From the NCBI GenBank assembly GCA_000702685.1, contig JNJD01000008.1:75223-139222 (forward strand): a stretch of 64,000 nucleotides of DNA, given 5' to 3'. The notes under the pieces were generated by a model that saw only the letters and a list, made by a program, of their open reading frames with translations, had not been told where the DNA came from and searched no databases. This document shows positions 32,948 to 41,276 of this stretch, piece after piece. Within the stretch, counting starts at the first letter, position 1. Each line of letters starts with the position of its first letter. This DNA is from Lachnospiraceae bacterium AC2028. Lineage in GTDB: Bacteria > Bacillota > Clostridia > Lachnospirales > Lachnospiraceae. The translations under genes were made by a program, and so were the position numbers.

Positions 32948-34021
32948 ATGAAGGAAAGAAAAGCATTCGACAATATGATGCACTATCTGGTCCATAACAG
33001 TAACCTTGTTACGGTTGCGGTCATGTGCCTTGTGCATGCTTCGCTTCTTATTTTTATGCTTATAGCGGGTGTAACACCGCTTGTCCAGTTCAATGTCCTC
33101 AGCGTTGTCGTCTATTCTTTCTGTTATCTTCTCTGCAAAAACGGACACACGATGCCTGTATTTGTGAGTATACTCATTGAAGTTTCCGTTTATTCCGCGG
33201 TGGCAACATATTACATCGGACTTCACTGCGGAACATTCTGTTTTCTTTTTTCGATAGTGCCTATAATAGTCTTCTTCGGATGCTTTTTGTTCAAGGGTGT
33301 GATGAGATGGCACATCGTCGGGATGCTCATCATCAATTTCGGTTTGTATGCGTTTCTTTTCATTAAATTTGATGCGGCAGATCCGGTGTATGTCATCGCT
33401 CCGACGCTTCGTACGATCCACGTGCTTTTTGCGATGTTCACCATGGTATTTGCGACGATCTTCTACAGCGTGATCTACATCTATGCAAGTGAAGTCGAGC
33501 GCAGCGGACTTGAGCAGGAAAATAAACAGCTTTCGGCCGATGCGAGCGAGGATGCACTGACCGGGCTTTTAAACAGAAGAGGCTTTCTGCCTGTTATGAA
33601 GAAGCTTATGGAGAATGAGATGACTTCGCATTTCTGTATTTCATTTTCGGACATAGATAATTTCAAGCGCATCAACGATTCCTACGGTCATGACGCGGGT
33701 GACGAGGTGCTCAGGCATATCACCGGCCTCATCAAGAAGGAAATGCAGGGCTGCTATATCTGCAGATGGGGCGGCGAGGAGGTCATCATACTGATGAAAG
33801 ATTATGATTTCGCCGTGGCCAAGGAGAAGATGGAATATGTCAGAAAGAGCATCGAGAACAGTCCCACGGTATTCTTCAACCAGCGTATCCCCGCAACCAT
33901 AACGATAGGGCTGGAGGAAAATAAACCGGAATACAAGGAACCCGACGACATCATCAAGATCGCGGATGAGAGAATGTATTACGGTAAACAGCACGGCAAG
34001 AACATAGTGGTCAGTGAATGA
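32948..34021 (+). CDS. Membrane-bound diguanylate cyclase (GGEEF variant)
   Basis: 357 residues from ATG 32948, 7 bases after agagg; an in-frame ATG two codons earlier is too near the site. Six hydrophobic segments fill residues 15-185 (for example LIFMLIAGV, IVPIIVFFGCFLF, LFAMFTMVFATIFYS). A short coiled linker leads to the GGDEF domain (about 200-355) with DALTGLLNRRGF, FSDIDNFKRINDSYGHDAGD and the active site RWGGEEVIIL. GGEEx sites are catalytically competent in other enzymes. It is paired with an EAL gene 80 bases upstream. Confidence 0.92.
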   Translation: MKERKAFDNMMHYLVHNSNLVTVAVMCLVHASLLIFMLIAGVTPLVQFNVLSVVVYSFCYLLCKNGHTMPVFVSILIEVSVYSAVATYYIGLHCGTFCFLFSIVPIIVFFGCFLFKGVMRWHIVGMLIINFGLYAFLFIKFDAADPVYVIAPTLRTIHVLFAMFTMVFATIFYSVIYIYASEVERSGLEQENKQLSADASEDALTGLLNRRGFLPVMKKLMENEMTSHFCISFSDIDNFKRINDSYGHDAGDEVLRHITGLIKKEMQGCYICRWGGEEVIILMKDYDFAVAKEKMEYVRKSIENSPTVFFNQRIPATITIGLEENKPEYKEPDDIIKIADERMYYGKQHGKNIVVSE

Positions 34022-34025
34022 GAAA

Positions 34026-34054
34026 GAGTCAGCGGGGACAGTCCCCGCTGACTC
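34026..34054. repeat. Family A palindromic element, copy 2 (half unit)
   Basis: gagtcagcggggac-a-gtccccgctgactc is a perfect 14-bp inverted repeat with a 1-base centre. It starts 4 bases after the stop of the GGEEF gene. It represents one arm of the longer elements with compensating base changes that keep the stem. Confidence 0.9.
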
Positions 34055-34078
34055 CCAGCTGACTCAAAAATCCTTAAG

Positions 34079-34107
34079 TGAACCCGCCTGATGCGGGCTC
34101 TTTTTTT
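34079..34107 (+). terminator. Terminator after the GGEEF gene
   Basis: CCCGC-ctgat-GCGGG with a weakly paired extension and seven T. Confidence 0.75.
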
Positions 34108-34251
34108 GTTGATCCGTTCCCGTGGCTTTCCGGTTTTTTTTTCGGATGACAAAAAACGGAAGATTTCTGACAGAATAGCGGATGTATGTCACGTGTCCTC
34201 TTTTTACAATATGATCGTAAGCTTGGTTTTCCGAAAAAAGGAGGAATCGAT

Positions 34252-34677
34252 ATGGTTACAGGCATCGCGCATGCGGCATTTAACGTTAAGGATATGGACA
34301 AGACGGTTGCTTTCTACGAGAATTCACTCGGATTTAAGAAGGCGTTCGATATAGCAAGACCCGAAACGGGGGAACCCTGGATTGTATATGTCTACGCGGG
34401 AGGCGGACAGTTCATCGAATTTTTTTACGGTGCAACCGTAGATAATCCGTACAGGGATGAGAAAATCGGATTCTTCCATATCTGCGTGGCTGTTGATGAT
34501 ATTCACGCAATATGGGACAGGATAGTGGAAACCGGTGCTCCTCAGGACGATGCACCCAAGCAGGGAGCGGATCATAACTGGCAGTGCTGGACACACGATC
34601 CGGACGGAATTAAGATCGAACTGATGCAGCTTGATCCCGAAAGCCCCCAGATGAAATTTATCGAGAGCATGAAGTGA
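34252..34677 (+). CDS. VOC-superfamily (glyoxalase I-like) protein
   Basis: 141 residues from ATG 34252, behind aaaaggagga. Two beta-alpha-beta-beta-beta modules: GIAHAAFNVKDMDKTVAFYE at the start, FFHICVAVDDI in the middle, IKIELMQLDP at the end. The His and Glu residues at these places are the usual metal ligands, and GGQFIEFFYG provides a further Glu. It could be a lactoylglutathione-lyase-like or ring-cleaving enzyme; substrate is not readable. Confidence 0.85.
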   Translation: MVTGIAHAAFNVKDMDKTVAFYENSLGFKKAFDIARPETGEPWIVYVYAGGGQFIEFFYGATVDNPYRDEKIGFFHICVAVDDIHAIWDRIVETGAPQDDAPKQGADHNWQCWTHDPDGIKIELMQLDPESPQMKFIESMK

Positions 34678-34777
34678 AAGGAGAACATGTATCTTCGATG
34701 TTCCGGAGATGAAGCAGATCGCGGATCTTAAGGGATGCGTAGGACTTTCCGGCGATCCCGATACCATGCCGTTCTAA
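34673..34777 (+). pseudogene. Possible gene remnant after the VOC gene
   Basis: A frame without its own good start reads IFDVPEMKQIADLKGCVGLS and ends GDPDTMPF at 34777. Its composition looks coding and it runs into the end of the convergent epimerase gene. It may be the 3' end of a lost gene. No family recognised. Confidence 0.3.
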
Positions 34778-35400
34778 GATTCGCCTGCAAGTACGATCCC
34801 GATATCGACGTTCACAAGTTTTTTGATATATTTTGAGGCGGCGTCCGTAACAAGACCCGTCTTCAGATATCCGATGGAAACGGTGAGGTCAGAGCTTACA
34901 GCAAGCGATGCCTCACCGGTATCTCCGTTCATTCCCGAATTGATGTCCACACTGATCACATAAGCACCGCTTCTGTTGATCGCTTCTATGGCATTTCTTG
35001 CATTTCCCCTGACATCCCCTACAAAGCCTGTTCCGAGAATGCAGTCTACTATCACATCATATCCGTTGAACTGTGTATCTTCGGTAAAAGGAACTATTTT
35101 CACACCGAGTTCACCGGCTATATCACAGTAATATTTTCCGTCTTCGCTCATCTTATCGGAGACCCTGAAGACAGCTGCGATTATTCCTTTCTTTGCCAGA
35201 ATTCCTGCGAGAGCATATCCGTCGCCGCCGTTATTTCCTCCGCCGCAGGCAATGGCGATCTTTTTATCCGCCCAGTCTTTATACGAATCATATACTCCCA
35301 TTGCCGCACGCTGCATCAGTTCCTTGCTTGGAACAAAATGCTCGATCGTATATGCATCGCTTTTTCTCATCTGCTCGACAGAAATTATCTTAGATTCCAT
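34774..35400 (-). CDS. nnrE: NAD(P)HX epimerase (YjeF N-terminal domain)
   Basis: 208 residues from ATG 35400, with aagaagga upstream. Key motifs are ACGGGNNGGDGYALAGILA (phosphate-binding), DVIVDCILGTGFVGD and SVDINSGMNGDTGEA (catalytic Asp, potassium-binding region). It repairs the R form of hydrated NAD(P)H. The fused ADP-dependent dehydratase domain found in many bacteria is absent, so the partner enzyme must be encoded elsewhere. It is downstream of, and overlaps by 11 bases, the YwaF-like gene. Confidence 0.9.
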   Translation of the reverse strand: MESKIISVEQMRKSDAYTIEHFVPSKELMQRAAMGVYDSYKDWADKKIAIACGGGNNGGDGYALAGILAKKGIIAAVFRVSDKMSEDGKYYCDIAGELGVKIVPFTEDTQFNGYDVIVDCILGTGFVGDVRGNARNAIEAINRSGAYVISVDINSGMNGDTGEASLAVSSDLTVSIGYLKTGLVTDAASKYIKKLVNVDIGIVLAGES

Positions 35401-36154
35401 TATCAGGGTCCTTCTTTCTTCCGGTAAAACAATACAGAACAAGATAGATTAGTAAAATGAGCGCGAAAGCCATGACCGCATACCCGATCAGATAACCCGG
35501 ATTGCCCATGAATGATGCAAGCCATGCTAGAGGTGTGTCGCGTTCCGGCCAGTTGACGAAGAAATAATTTACGCCGTAATGCTTATCGAAAGCATATATC
35601 GGCGGAACGACTATGCACAGAAACAGAATGATATAGTGGATATGCTTTACGGACGGAGTGACATCCTTCCTGATCAGAAGAAGGATCGGATAAAGGACCA
35701 GAAGCCCGTGCCAGACATATGCATAGAGATTTATGAAATTCAGAACAGGGTAATAGACCGTCCAGTCCGGGAAGATGAGTGCTGCAAGGGCACCCGGCAT
35801 AATGAGTATCAGTGCTATCTCTCCGAACACCTTCTTAGCCTTTTTCCGGGGCAGATATTCGGCAAGCGAAAAAACAAATATGCCCATGCTGCAGACATGA
35901 AGAGGAAGATACCAGATCCCAAATCTGTGGACCGAAACAAGAAACAGATCCTTGAAGCTTTCCAGAATTATAAGAAAAAGCGGGATTGCTTTAAGAATCC
36001 TTTGCTGAGTTTTTTTATTATGCCTTATAAAAATGCAGATAAAAAGCACGACTATTATCAAGGTGATAGCCGTGCTGAGTATGTGTTCTTTTCCGAACAG
36101 GGGATATCCCATTCCCTGAGGGATGTCATCCTGCTGTTTCCAGAAGTATTCCAT
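35390..36154 (-). CDS. TIGR02206/YwaF-like integral membrane protein
   Basis: 254 residues with about seven hydrophobic segments. The start GYPLFGKEHILSTAITLIIV and the segment LPLHVCSMGIFVFSLAEYL fit the TIGR02206 family of unknown function (YwaF of Bacillus). No ribosome site precedes the ATG; the small frame at 36160-36252 ends six bases upstream and probably couples translation. Confidence 0.8.
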   Translation of the reverse strand: MEYFWKQQDDIPQGMGYPLFGKEHILSTAITLIIVVLFICIFIRHNKKTQQRILKAIPLFLIILESFKDLFLVSVHRFGIWYLPLHVCSMGIFVFSLAEYLPRKKAKKVFGEIALILIMPGALAALIFPDWTVYYPVLNFINLYAYVWHGLLVLYPILLLIRKDVTPSVKHIHYIILFLCIVVPPIYAFDKHYGVNYFFVNWPERDTPLAWLASFMGNPGYLIGYAVMAFALILLIYLVLYCFTGRKKDPDNGI

Positions 36155-36159
36155 GTGAT

Positions 36160-36252
36160 CTATTTTATCACATTTCTTTTCTTGTAGCCCGTGGACATAT
36201 TGAAAGCACTGTGGCTGTCAAACGGATTGACTTCATATGAGAAGTAATCCAT
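36160..36252 (-). CDS. 30-residue small protein
   Basis: MDYFSYEVNPFDSHSAFNMS followed by ten mostly basic residues. The ATG is preceded by an excellent ribosome site, ggaggga, 4 bases away. It lies between the gene ending at 36261 and the YwaF-like gene starting at 36154, on the same strand. Because the YwaF-like gene has no ribosome site of its own, the peptide may serve as a coupling leader. No homologue recognised. Confidence 0.5.
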   Translation of the reverse strand: MDYFSYEVNPFDSHSAFNMSTGYKKRNVIK

Positions 36253-36260
36253 ATTCCCTC

Positions 36261-37286
36261 CTATAGTCTCGGTTCCTCGATCATCGGCCGGTCCCATTCC
36301 CAGGATTTTTCGAAGCCGTAGTCCTTGAGTGAGATGCGTTTTCTTTTTATAAGTCTGCTGATCTGAATAAGATCTTCGCGTGATCTTCCGCAGCATGCAA
36401 AATATCTGTACGTTACTTTGTCATCGGTGATCGTCCTGAAGGTATAATTGTACAGATTGCGCCTGCTGTCATAATATGCCGAGTAAGCTGCAATGCCTGC
36501 CATCGGCGGTGAGATCTCGATATCATATTTGCCGTTCGTACGGTAGAATTCGTCGAGCTTAGATTTTACTTCATTAACATTATTCAGCTCGCAGGCTTGT
36601 CCGTTCAGTGTCATAACGATGCGGTAATCTTTCTTTTTATCGGCCTTTTTCTGCCAGCGCCAGAAGACGGAAGTGCGGTTGTACTGAATGCGCATGTAGA
36701 GGCACGGAAAAAACATCACTGCACCGATGATGAAGAATACCAGGAACTCCGAAAGCCTGTTAAACTTCCTTGCAAAAAGAAAGAAAAAGCCTATCAGCAT
36801 CATCATGGCTCCGGTAAAGATCATACAATCCGCAAAATTCATCCACCCGTCGAGCTTGATGTCCGGGAAAAAGACGGTGGTGCGCAGATCTCTGTAGGGG
36901 TACGGATTATATCTGATGTAGACACAGTTTGCGTACAGACCTTCGGGATCGATGTTTTTGTCCCAGCTTGCGATCACCTTGCCTGCCATATCATCAAGAG
37001 AAGTGCTGTAGAGATTGGATTCCCACCCGGGACCGCTTTCCCTGTAATAGGCGGCTCCACGGCAGATCACCGTGCCGAGATAAGCACCCGGATCTTCAGG
37101 CCGGGGATTCATATTGTGATAATAATTCCAGAAATATATCTCGTCCTCCGGTCCGAGCACGGAAAAGAGAGACAGCACCTTCGGTACGGAAGGAACCGCA
37201 GGGGATGAGACCCTTATCATGGATTTCGATATCTCCCGCACCTCAAAGCCGATATCTGAAATTTTCTTTATCATTTCGGCATTCAT
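36261..37286 (-). CDS. Two-helix membrane protein of unknown function
   Basis: 341 residues. An N-terminal soluble domain of about 155 residues (PEDEIYFWNYYHNMNPRPED) is followed by two helices (FADCMIFTGAMMMLIGFFFL and FLVFFIIGAVMFFPCLYM) and a C-terminal domain of 130 residues (ISPPMAGIAAYSAYYDSRR). Both ends should face the cytoplasm. The start codon lies only 6 bases from a TATAAT on the minus strand, so the message may be leaderless, although a CGGAG lies between. No family recognised. Confidence 0.65.
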   Translation of the reverse strand: MNAEMIKKISDIGFEVREISKSMIRVSSPAVPSVPKVLSLFSVLGPEDEIYFWNYYHNMNPRPEDPGAYLGTVICRGAAYYRESGPGWESNLYSTSLDDMAGKVIASWDKNIDPEGLYANCVYIRYNPYPYRDLRTTVFFPDIKLDGWMNFADCMIFTGAMMMLIGFFFLFARKFNRLSEFLVFFIIGAVMFFPCLYMRIQYNRTSVFWRWQKKADKKKDYRIVMTLNGQACELNNVNEVKSKLDEFYRTNGKYDIEISPPMAGIAAYSAYYDSRRNLYNYTFRTITDDKVTYRYFACCGRSREDLIQISRLIKRKRISLKDYGFEKSWEWDRPMIEEPRL

Positions 37287-37292
37287 ACTCCG

Positions 37293-37301
37293 ATTATAAC
37301 A
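37293..37301 (-). promoter_or_regulatory. Extended -10 element abutting the start of the 36261-37286 gene
   Basis: On the minus strand TGtTATAAT is followed by CGGAGT and then the ATG at 37286, so transcription would begin at about the start codon. Either the message is leaderless, the true start is an internal Met (residue 5), or a different promoter is used. Confidence 0.5.
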
Positions 37302-37305
37302 TAAT

Positions 37306-37372
37306 GAGTCACGGGGACAGTCCCCACTGACTCATTCTATTAATGAGTCGGGAGGGACTGTCCCCGTGACTC
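37306..37372. repeat. Family A palindromic element, copy 3
   Basis: Left arm 37306-37333 is identical to the left arm of copy 1; the right arm 37345-37372 pairs with it with a few mismatches near the outer part of one block (GGGAGGG). The spacer is 11 bases. It lies between divergent genes, 8 bases from the promoter at 37293. Confidence 0.9.
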
Positions 37373-37482
37373 ATCCCATGACAAAAAATGAAAGATAAAA
37401 TAGCAGAAAAATAGGTGCAATAAGGCAGTGGGGCTAATAAAATAGAATCATATTGAGAAACTGCTTTATGAAAGGAGCCAAG

Positions 37483-38661
37483 ATGTTTGATTTCAAATAT
37501 TTCACCCCTACCAAGGTTTTGTTCGGCAGAAATACCGAGAGCAAGGTAGCAGAGCTTGTAAAGGAATTCGGCGGAACCAAGGTCCTCATCCACTACGGCG
37601 GCGGAAGCGTTGTACGTTCGGGACTCCTTCAAAAGGTTACCGATACTCTTGATGCTGCCGGGATTGCATATGTAACACTCGGCGGTGCGGTTCCCAATCC
37701 CCATCTCGGACTTGTTTACGAAGGCATTGAGCTCTGCAGGAAAGAGGGAGTCGATTTCCTTCTTGCGGTAGGCGGAGGAAGTGCCATAGATTCGGCGAAG
37801 GCTATCGGATACGGCCTTGCCAATGAAGGCGATGTATGGGATTTTTACGATTATAAGAGAACCGCCGAAGGCAGCATTCCTCTGGGAGTCATCCTCACCA
37901 TCGCCGCAACCGGAAGTGAGATGAGCGATTCGTCCGTCATCACCAAGGAAGAGGGACTCGTAAAGCGCGGATACAGCAGCGATTTCGGAAGACCGAAGTT
38001 CGCAATCATGAATCCCGAGCTTACAATGACTCTTCCCGATTACCAGACCGCATGCGGATGCACCGACATCATGATGCATACGATGGAAAGATATTTCACC
38101 AACGGCGGAAACATGGAGCTTACCGATGCACTTGCCGAGGGGCTTCTTCGTACTGTCAAAAAGAATGCGGTGATCTTACGTGACGATCCTAAGAACTATG
38201 ACGCACGTGCAGAGGTAATGTGGGCAGGAAGCCTTGCTCATAACGGACTTACCGGATGCGGAAATGACGGCGGAGACTGGATGACACATAAGCTCGAGCA
38301 TGAGCTCGGCGGATTGTATGATGTTGCACACGGTGCGGGACTTGCCGCAATCTGGGGAAGCTGGGCAAGATACGTGTATAAGGACTGCCTGCACAGATTC
38401 AAGAAGTTCGCACTCAACGTAATGGATGTACCCGATCAGGGATCGGATGAAGAGATTGCACTTGCCGGTATCGAGGCAATGGAGAATTTCTACAGAAGCA
38501 TCAATATGCCTACCAATCTCCGTGAACTCGGAGTGAAGGCTACCGATGAAGATCTTGTCACAATGGCTCATAAGTGCGCAGTCGGTGTCGGAGGAGAGAT
38601 GGGATCCGCAAAGGTCCTTAATGAAGATGCAATGCTTGCGATCTTCAGAGCCGCGATGTAA
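37483..38661 (+). CDS. Iron-containing alcohol dehydrogenase (butanol dehydrogenase type)
   Basis: 392 residues from ATG 37483, with aaggag upstream. The nucleotide-binding region includes AVGGGSAIDSAKAIGYG, and the metal ligands are Asp and His in CTDIMMHTMERYF plus two His in THKLEHELGGLYDVAHGAGL, all present. The family comprises NAD(P)H-dependent butanol, lactaldehyde or general alcohol dehydrogenases; the closest pattern is BdhA/YqhD. It is cytoplasmic and would reoxidise NAD(P)H in fermentation. Single gene with its own terminator. Confidence 0.93.
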   Translation: MFDFKYFTPTKVLFGRNTESKVAELVKEFGGTKVLIHYGGGSVVRSGLLQKVTDTLDAAGIAYVTLGGAVPNPHLGLVYEGIELCRKEGVDFLLAVGGGSAIDSAKAIGYGLANEGDVWDFYDYKRTAEGSIPLGVILTIAATGSEMSDSSVITKEEGLVKRGYSSDFGRPKFAIMNPELTMTLPDYQTACGCTDIMMHTMERYFTNGGNMELTDALAEGLLRTVKKNAVILRDDPKNYDARAEVMWAGSLAHNGLTGCGNDGGDWMTHKLEHELGGLYDVAHGAGLAAIWGSWARYVYKDCLHRFKKFALNVMDVPDQGSDEEIALAGIEAMENFYRSINMPTNLRELGVKATDEDLVTMAHKCAVGVGGEMGSAKVLNEDAMLAIFRAAM

Positions 38662-38677
38662 ACATGTGACCTGATAA

Positions 38678-38712
38678 AAAGAAACGCAGGAGATTTGCCT
38701 GCGTTTCTTTTT
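38678..38712 (+). terminator. Terminator of the alcohol dehydrogenase gene
   Basis: aaagaaacgcagg and cctgcgtttcttt form a 13-bp stem followed by T. Confidence 0.9.
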
Positions 38713-38769
38713 GTGTGATTAAATGGTAAAATACATATATAAATCTTATGGGATCAGCGAGGGAATCAT

Positions 38770-39459
38770 ATGATCACAGGCACAATAGAAGATCTGAATA
38801 TTGTTTCACTGATAATACGAATGCTTCTTGCCACGCTTCTCGGAGGCATGATAGGACTTGAAAGAGGAGTAAGGGGACAGTCGGCGGGTATCAGGACATT
38901 CGCTCTTGTATGTGTGGGTGCTGCATCCTGCGCGATCGTGAATCTGTATCTTTTCTATATGACGGGTTCTGCGGATACCGCACGTATTCCTTCAACGGTC
39001 ATCACGGGTGTCGGTTTCCTCGGAGTGGGAACCATCGTGGTCACGGGACGCACATGGGTAAGAGGACTTACCACCGCTGCAACGCTCTGGGCTACGGCAA
39101 TACTTGGACTTATGATCGGATCCGGATTCATAGTAGGAAGCATCATCTGCTTTGTCACCATAGTCATCATAGTTGTGTTCTTAAGCAGGATCTCTCTTTT
39201 CCAGGAAAATATCGCGAGCAGATTTACTCTTTACCTTGAACTTGACAGAGAGACGGGTGTTGATGATTTCCTCACATATATGCATGAACACGGATATACC
39301 GTATCCGTACTTGAGAAGCAGGAAAACGCATCGATCCATTCAACGGACATCGGTCTTCACGTCACCTGTAACGTTCATAAGCACATCTCGCACGCCAAGC
39401 TTTTGAACGATATCTTTACTCTTGATTCCGTGCACTTTGTCGAAGAGATAAAAGGCTGA
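38770..39459 (+). CDS. MgtC/SapB-family membrane protein
   Basis: 229 residues. The N-terminal 140 residues have about five helices and the family signature LLGGMIGLERGVRGQSAGIR, then STVITGVGFLGVGTIV and GLTTAATLWATAILGLMIG. The remaining 85 residues form a soluble ACT-like domain. MgtC proteins affect magnesium starvation tolerance and membrane energetics and are not transporters themselves. Ribosome site gagggaat. A possible functional link is the mgtE gene at 49.5 kb. Confidence 0.9.
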   Translation: MITGTIEDLNIVSLIIRMLLATLLGGMIGLERGVRGQSAGIRTFALVCVGAASCAIVNLYLFYMTGSADTARIPSTVITGVGFLGVGTIVVTGRTWVRGLTTAATLWATAILGLMIGSGFIVGSIICFVTIVIIVVFLSRISLFQENIASRFTLYLELDRETGVDDFLTYMHEHGYTVSVLEKQENASIHSTDIGLHVTCNVHKHISHAKLLNDIFTLDSVHFVEEIKG

Positions 39460-39490
39460 ACAGTTCGTTCACCGAAATATGTGTAGCTGA

Positions 39491-39525
39491 AAATGACTGT
39501 CAGTTGGACTGACAGTCATTTTTTT
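39491..39525. terminator. Bidirectional terminator
   Basis: aaatgactgtcagt and actgacagtcattt form a perfect 14-bp stem with a 3-base loop, with A run on the left and T run on the right. It separates the convergent MgtC-like and PEBP genes. Confidence 0.93.
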
Positions 39526-40348
39526 ATCTCGAATATGTTCCGCTTATATATCCGTATGCTATTACATTTCCGTACCTGACAGGGGTGGTTGAACCGTCTT
39601 CGACATTCAGGAATCCTGACCACAGAACATCCGCTCTGAACCAGGCTTCATCGAACTTGGGGAATGTGCCTTCGAATCTGAAATCCGGTTTTCCCTTGAG
39701 TGCATATACATAGATCGTATATATATGATCTCCGGAGCCGGCCGGAGGATAGGGACCTATGTACTGTCCGGGATTTTCTCCCTCTTTAAGATCTGTCTTC
39801 GAAACTTCCGCATACCAGTGAACCCAGTTATTCGCGGATTCATCGACCATGTATATTACATAGTATTCCGCTCCTGCAACTTCATCGAAAGAAAGCTGGG
39901 GTGAAAGGTTTTGGCCTGCTTCGGTGTTCGTTATTTCATCCGGCCATCTGCTGCCGTTCAGACTGTTCGATGTAACTTTCATGATCGCATTCTGTCTGAA
40001 GTCTTCGATCGTCTTGTCGTATGTTCCGTATCTCGACTTATATATGTAATTTGCCATTGTGTTGGCTGTTGCGACAGACATTAACGCAAAACAGCCGAGT
40101 ATGAAAAGGAGAAGTATGGAACCGCGCACCGCACGTCCTCTTTTGTGCCATACGATCGCAAGTATCAGGAAGATGAGATGGAAGGCCATCAGTATTATGA
40201 AGAGCATGATGACATCTTCCGTTTCTCCGTAGCTCATCCATTTGATAATGAATCTGAGATCGCTGAAAAGGCAGAGAGCATATGCTGCGGCGTAGAGCCA
40301 TTTCATTGCTTTTCCGTAAATGAAGTTATCTATCTTTTCCATATTCAA
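39524..40348 (-). CDS. Membrane-anchored PEBP (YbhB/YbcL) protein
   Basis: 274 residues. Three hydrophobic segments fill the first 100 residues (for example LYAAAYALCLFSDLRFIIKW, VIMLFIILMAFHLIFLILAI). Residues about 125-274 are a phosphatidylethanolamine-binding/Raf-kinase-inhibitor fold: VIYMVDESANNWVHWYAEVS, IGPYPPAGSGDHIYTIYVYA and a final FEGTFPKFDEAW. YbhB-type proteins are normally free and cytoplasmic or periplasmic; the membrane fusion is unusual. It overlaps the XRE gene by 4 bases and belongs to the DUF2975 operon. Confidence 0.8.
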   Translation of the reverse strand: MNMEKIDNFIYGKAMKWLYAAAYALCLFSDLRFIIKWMSYGETEDVIMLFIILMAFHLIFLILAIVWHKRGRAVRGSILLLFILGCFALMSVATANTMANYIYKSRYGTYDKTIEDFRQNAIMKVTSNSLNGSRWPDEITNTEAGQNLSPQLSFDEVAGAEYYVIYMVDESANNWVHWYAEVSKTDLKEGENPGQYIGPYPPAGSGDHIYTIYVYALKGKPDFRFEGTFPKFDEAWFRADVLWSGFLNVEDGSTTPVRYGNVIAYGYISGTYSR

Positions 40349-40557
40349 TCCTCATCGGGTGTGTATTCCATAATGTCTCCGGGCTGACAGTCCAGAACTT
40401 TACAGATCGAATTGAGAGTCTCGAACCTGATGCCCTTCATCTTGCCGGTCTTTAGGTTCGACATGTTTACGTTGGTGAGCCCAACCTTGTCGGCGAGCTC
40501 ATTGAGTGACATTTTCCTGTCCGCCATTACGCGGTCGAGTCTGATGATTATCGCCAT
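40345..40557 (-). CDS. Cro/XRE-type small regulator (YozG-like)
   Basis: 70 residues, almost entirely a helix-turn-helix (RKMSLNELADKVGLTNVNMS, NLKTGKMKGIRFETLNSICK). Such regulators are usually encoded right after DUF2975 membrane proteins in Firmicutes, as here (gap of 10 bases). It is the best candidate to bind the two matching palindromes around the operon promoter. Confidence 0.9.
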   Translation of the reverse strand: MAIIIRLDRVMADRKMSLNELADKVGLTNVNMSNLKTGKMKGIRFETLNSICKVLDCQPGDIMEYTPDED

Positions 40558-40567
40558 GGCTGCCTCC

Positions 40568-41188
40568 TTAGATAATGCTGTTTACGTCTTCCTGAAGATC
40601 GAGCCCCTTCTGGAAAATGAAAGCTATCATCGCTATGACGGCTGCAATTGCGAACATATACCATGAAGAAATGTCGAAGGTGGAGCTGTAGTAGCTGAAT
40701 CTGAAGAAGGACATCAGCATCCTTACCGCACCGGGCAGAACACCGAGCAGAAGCTGCAGAAGAGATATTGCCTTCACACGGTTTATGTTCTTCATTGTAA
40801 AAGGAGTAGCATTCATTGAATCCCTGGCTATGAAGATCACTATAAGGAGCATTCCCGAAAGGATCAGTGTGTAAGTAAGTCTTGCTGCATCATCGATGAG
40901 AGTACAGTACTTGTAATCCGTGTTGCCTGCATCGTCTGTGAGACTGTATCTGTTGTAATCGATGTCATGATTATATTCATCGTCTATGTAGAGACGGTAG
41001 AATTTTCCGGCATTCGGATTGACGGATTCGCTTTCGAAACGGACTTCATATGCACTTGCAGGTGTGATGGCATCTATGATAAGGGTGTAGAGCGTAAAGA
41101 AAACGATCGCCGCAAGCATGAATATGAATGCATTGGAACCGTTGAGCCACTTGTTCCTGTTCTTTTCTGTTACTTTGTTTTCACTCAT
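40568..41188 (-). CDS. DUF2975 membrane protein
   Basis: 206 residues with four hydrophobic segments (about 12-35, 98-118, 138-165, 175-195) and a long outer loop containing EVRFESESVNPNAGKFYRLY. The pairing with a Cro-type regulator is the diagnostic DUF2975 arrangement. Strong ribosome site ggaggttttt. Function is unknown; it may modulate the regulator at the membrane. Confidence 0.85.
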   Translation of the reverse strand: MSENKVTEKNRNKWLNGSNAFIFMLAAIVFFTLYTLIIDAITPASAYEVRFESESVNPNAGKFYRLYIDDEYNHDIDYNRYSLTDDAGNTDYKYCTLIDDAARLTYTLILSGMLLIVIFIARDSMNATPFTMKNINRVKAISLLQLLLGVLPGAVRMLMSFFRFSYYSSTFDISSWYMFAIAAVIAMIAFIFQKGLDLQEDVNSII

Positions 41189-41204
41189 AAAAACCTCCGG
41201 TAAT

Positions 41205-41223
41205 TTAAAGCGGGACTTTAAAA
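41205..41223. promoter_or_regulatory. Operator 1: TTTAAAG-N5-CTTTAAA
   Basis: A 7-5-7 inverted repeat, TTTAAAGcgggaCTTTAAA, in the leader of the DUF2975 operon, just downstream of the predicted transcript start. The same arms recur at 41277-41295. Confidence 0.8.
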
Positions 41224-41240
41224 ATTTAAGTTCTGGCTTG

Positions 41241-41270
41241 ATGTTACCACGAGGTTTTAAAGCGTGTCAA
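41241..41270 (-). promoter_or_regulatory. Promoter of the DUF2975/XRE/PEBP operon
   Basis: On the minus strand, TTGACA (41265-41270) is followed by an 18-base spacer and TAACAT (41241-41246). A further half-site TTTTAAAG lies within the spacer. The promoter is bracketed by the two operators. Confidence 0.75.
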
Positions 41271-41276
41271 GAAAAA

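Noticed and set aside
37309-38079. 256-codon minus-strand frame opposite the alcohol dehydrogenase
   Set aside because: It lies antisense to a well-supported enzyme gene and extends into a palindromic repeat; composition is non-coding.
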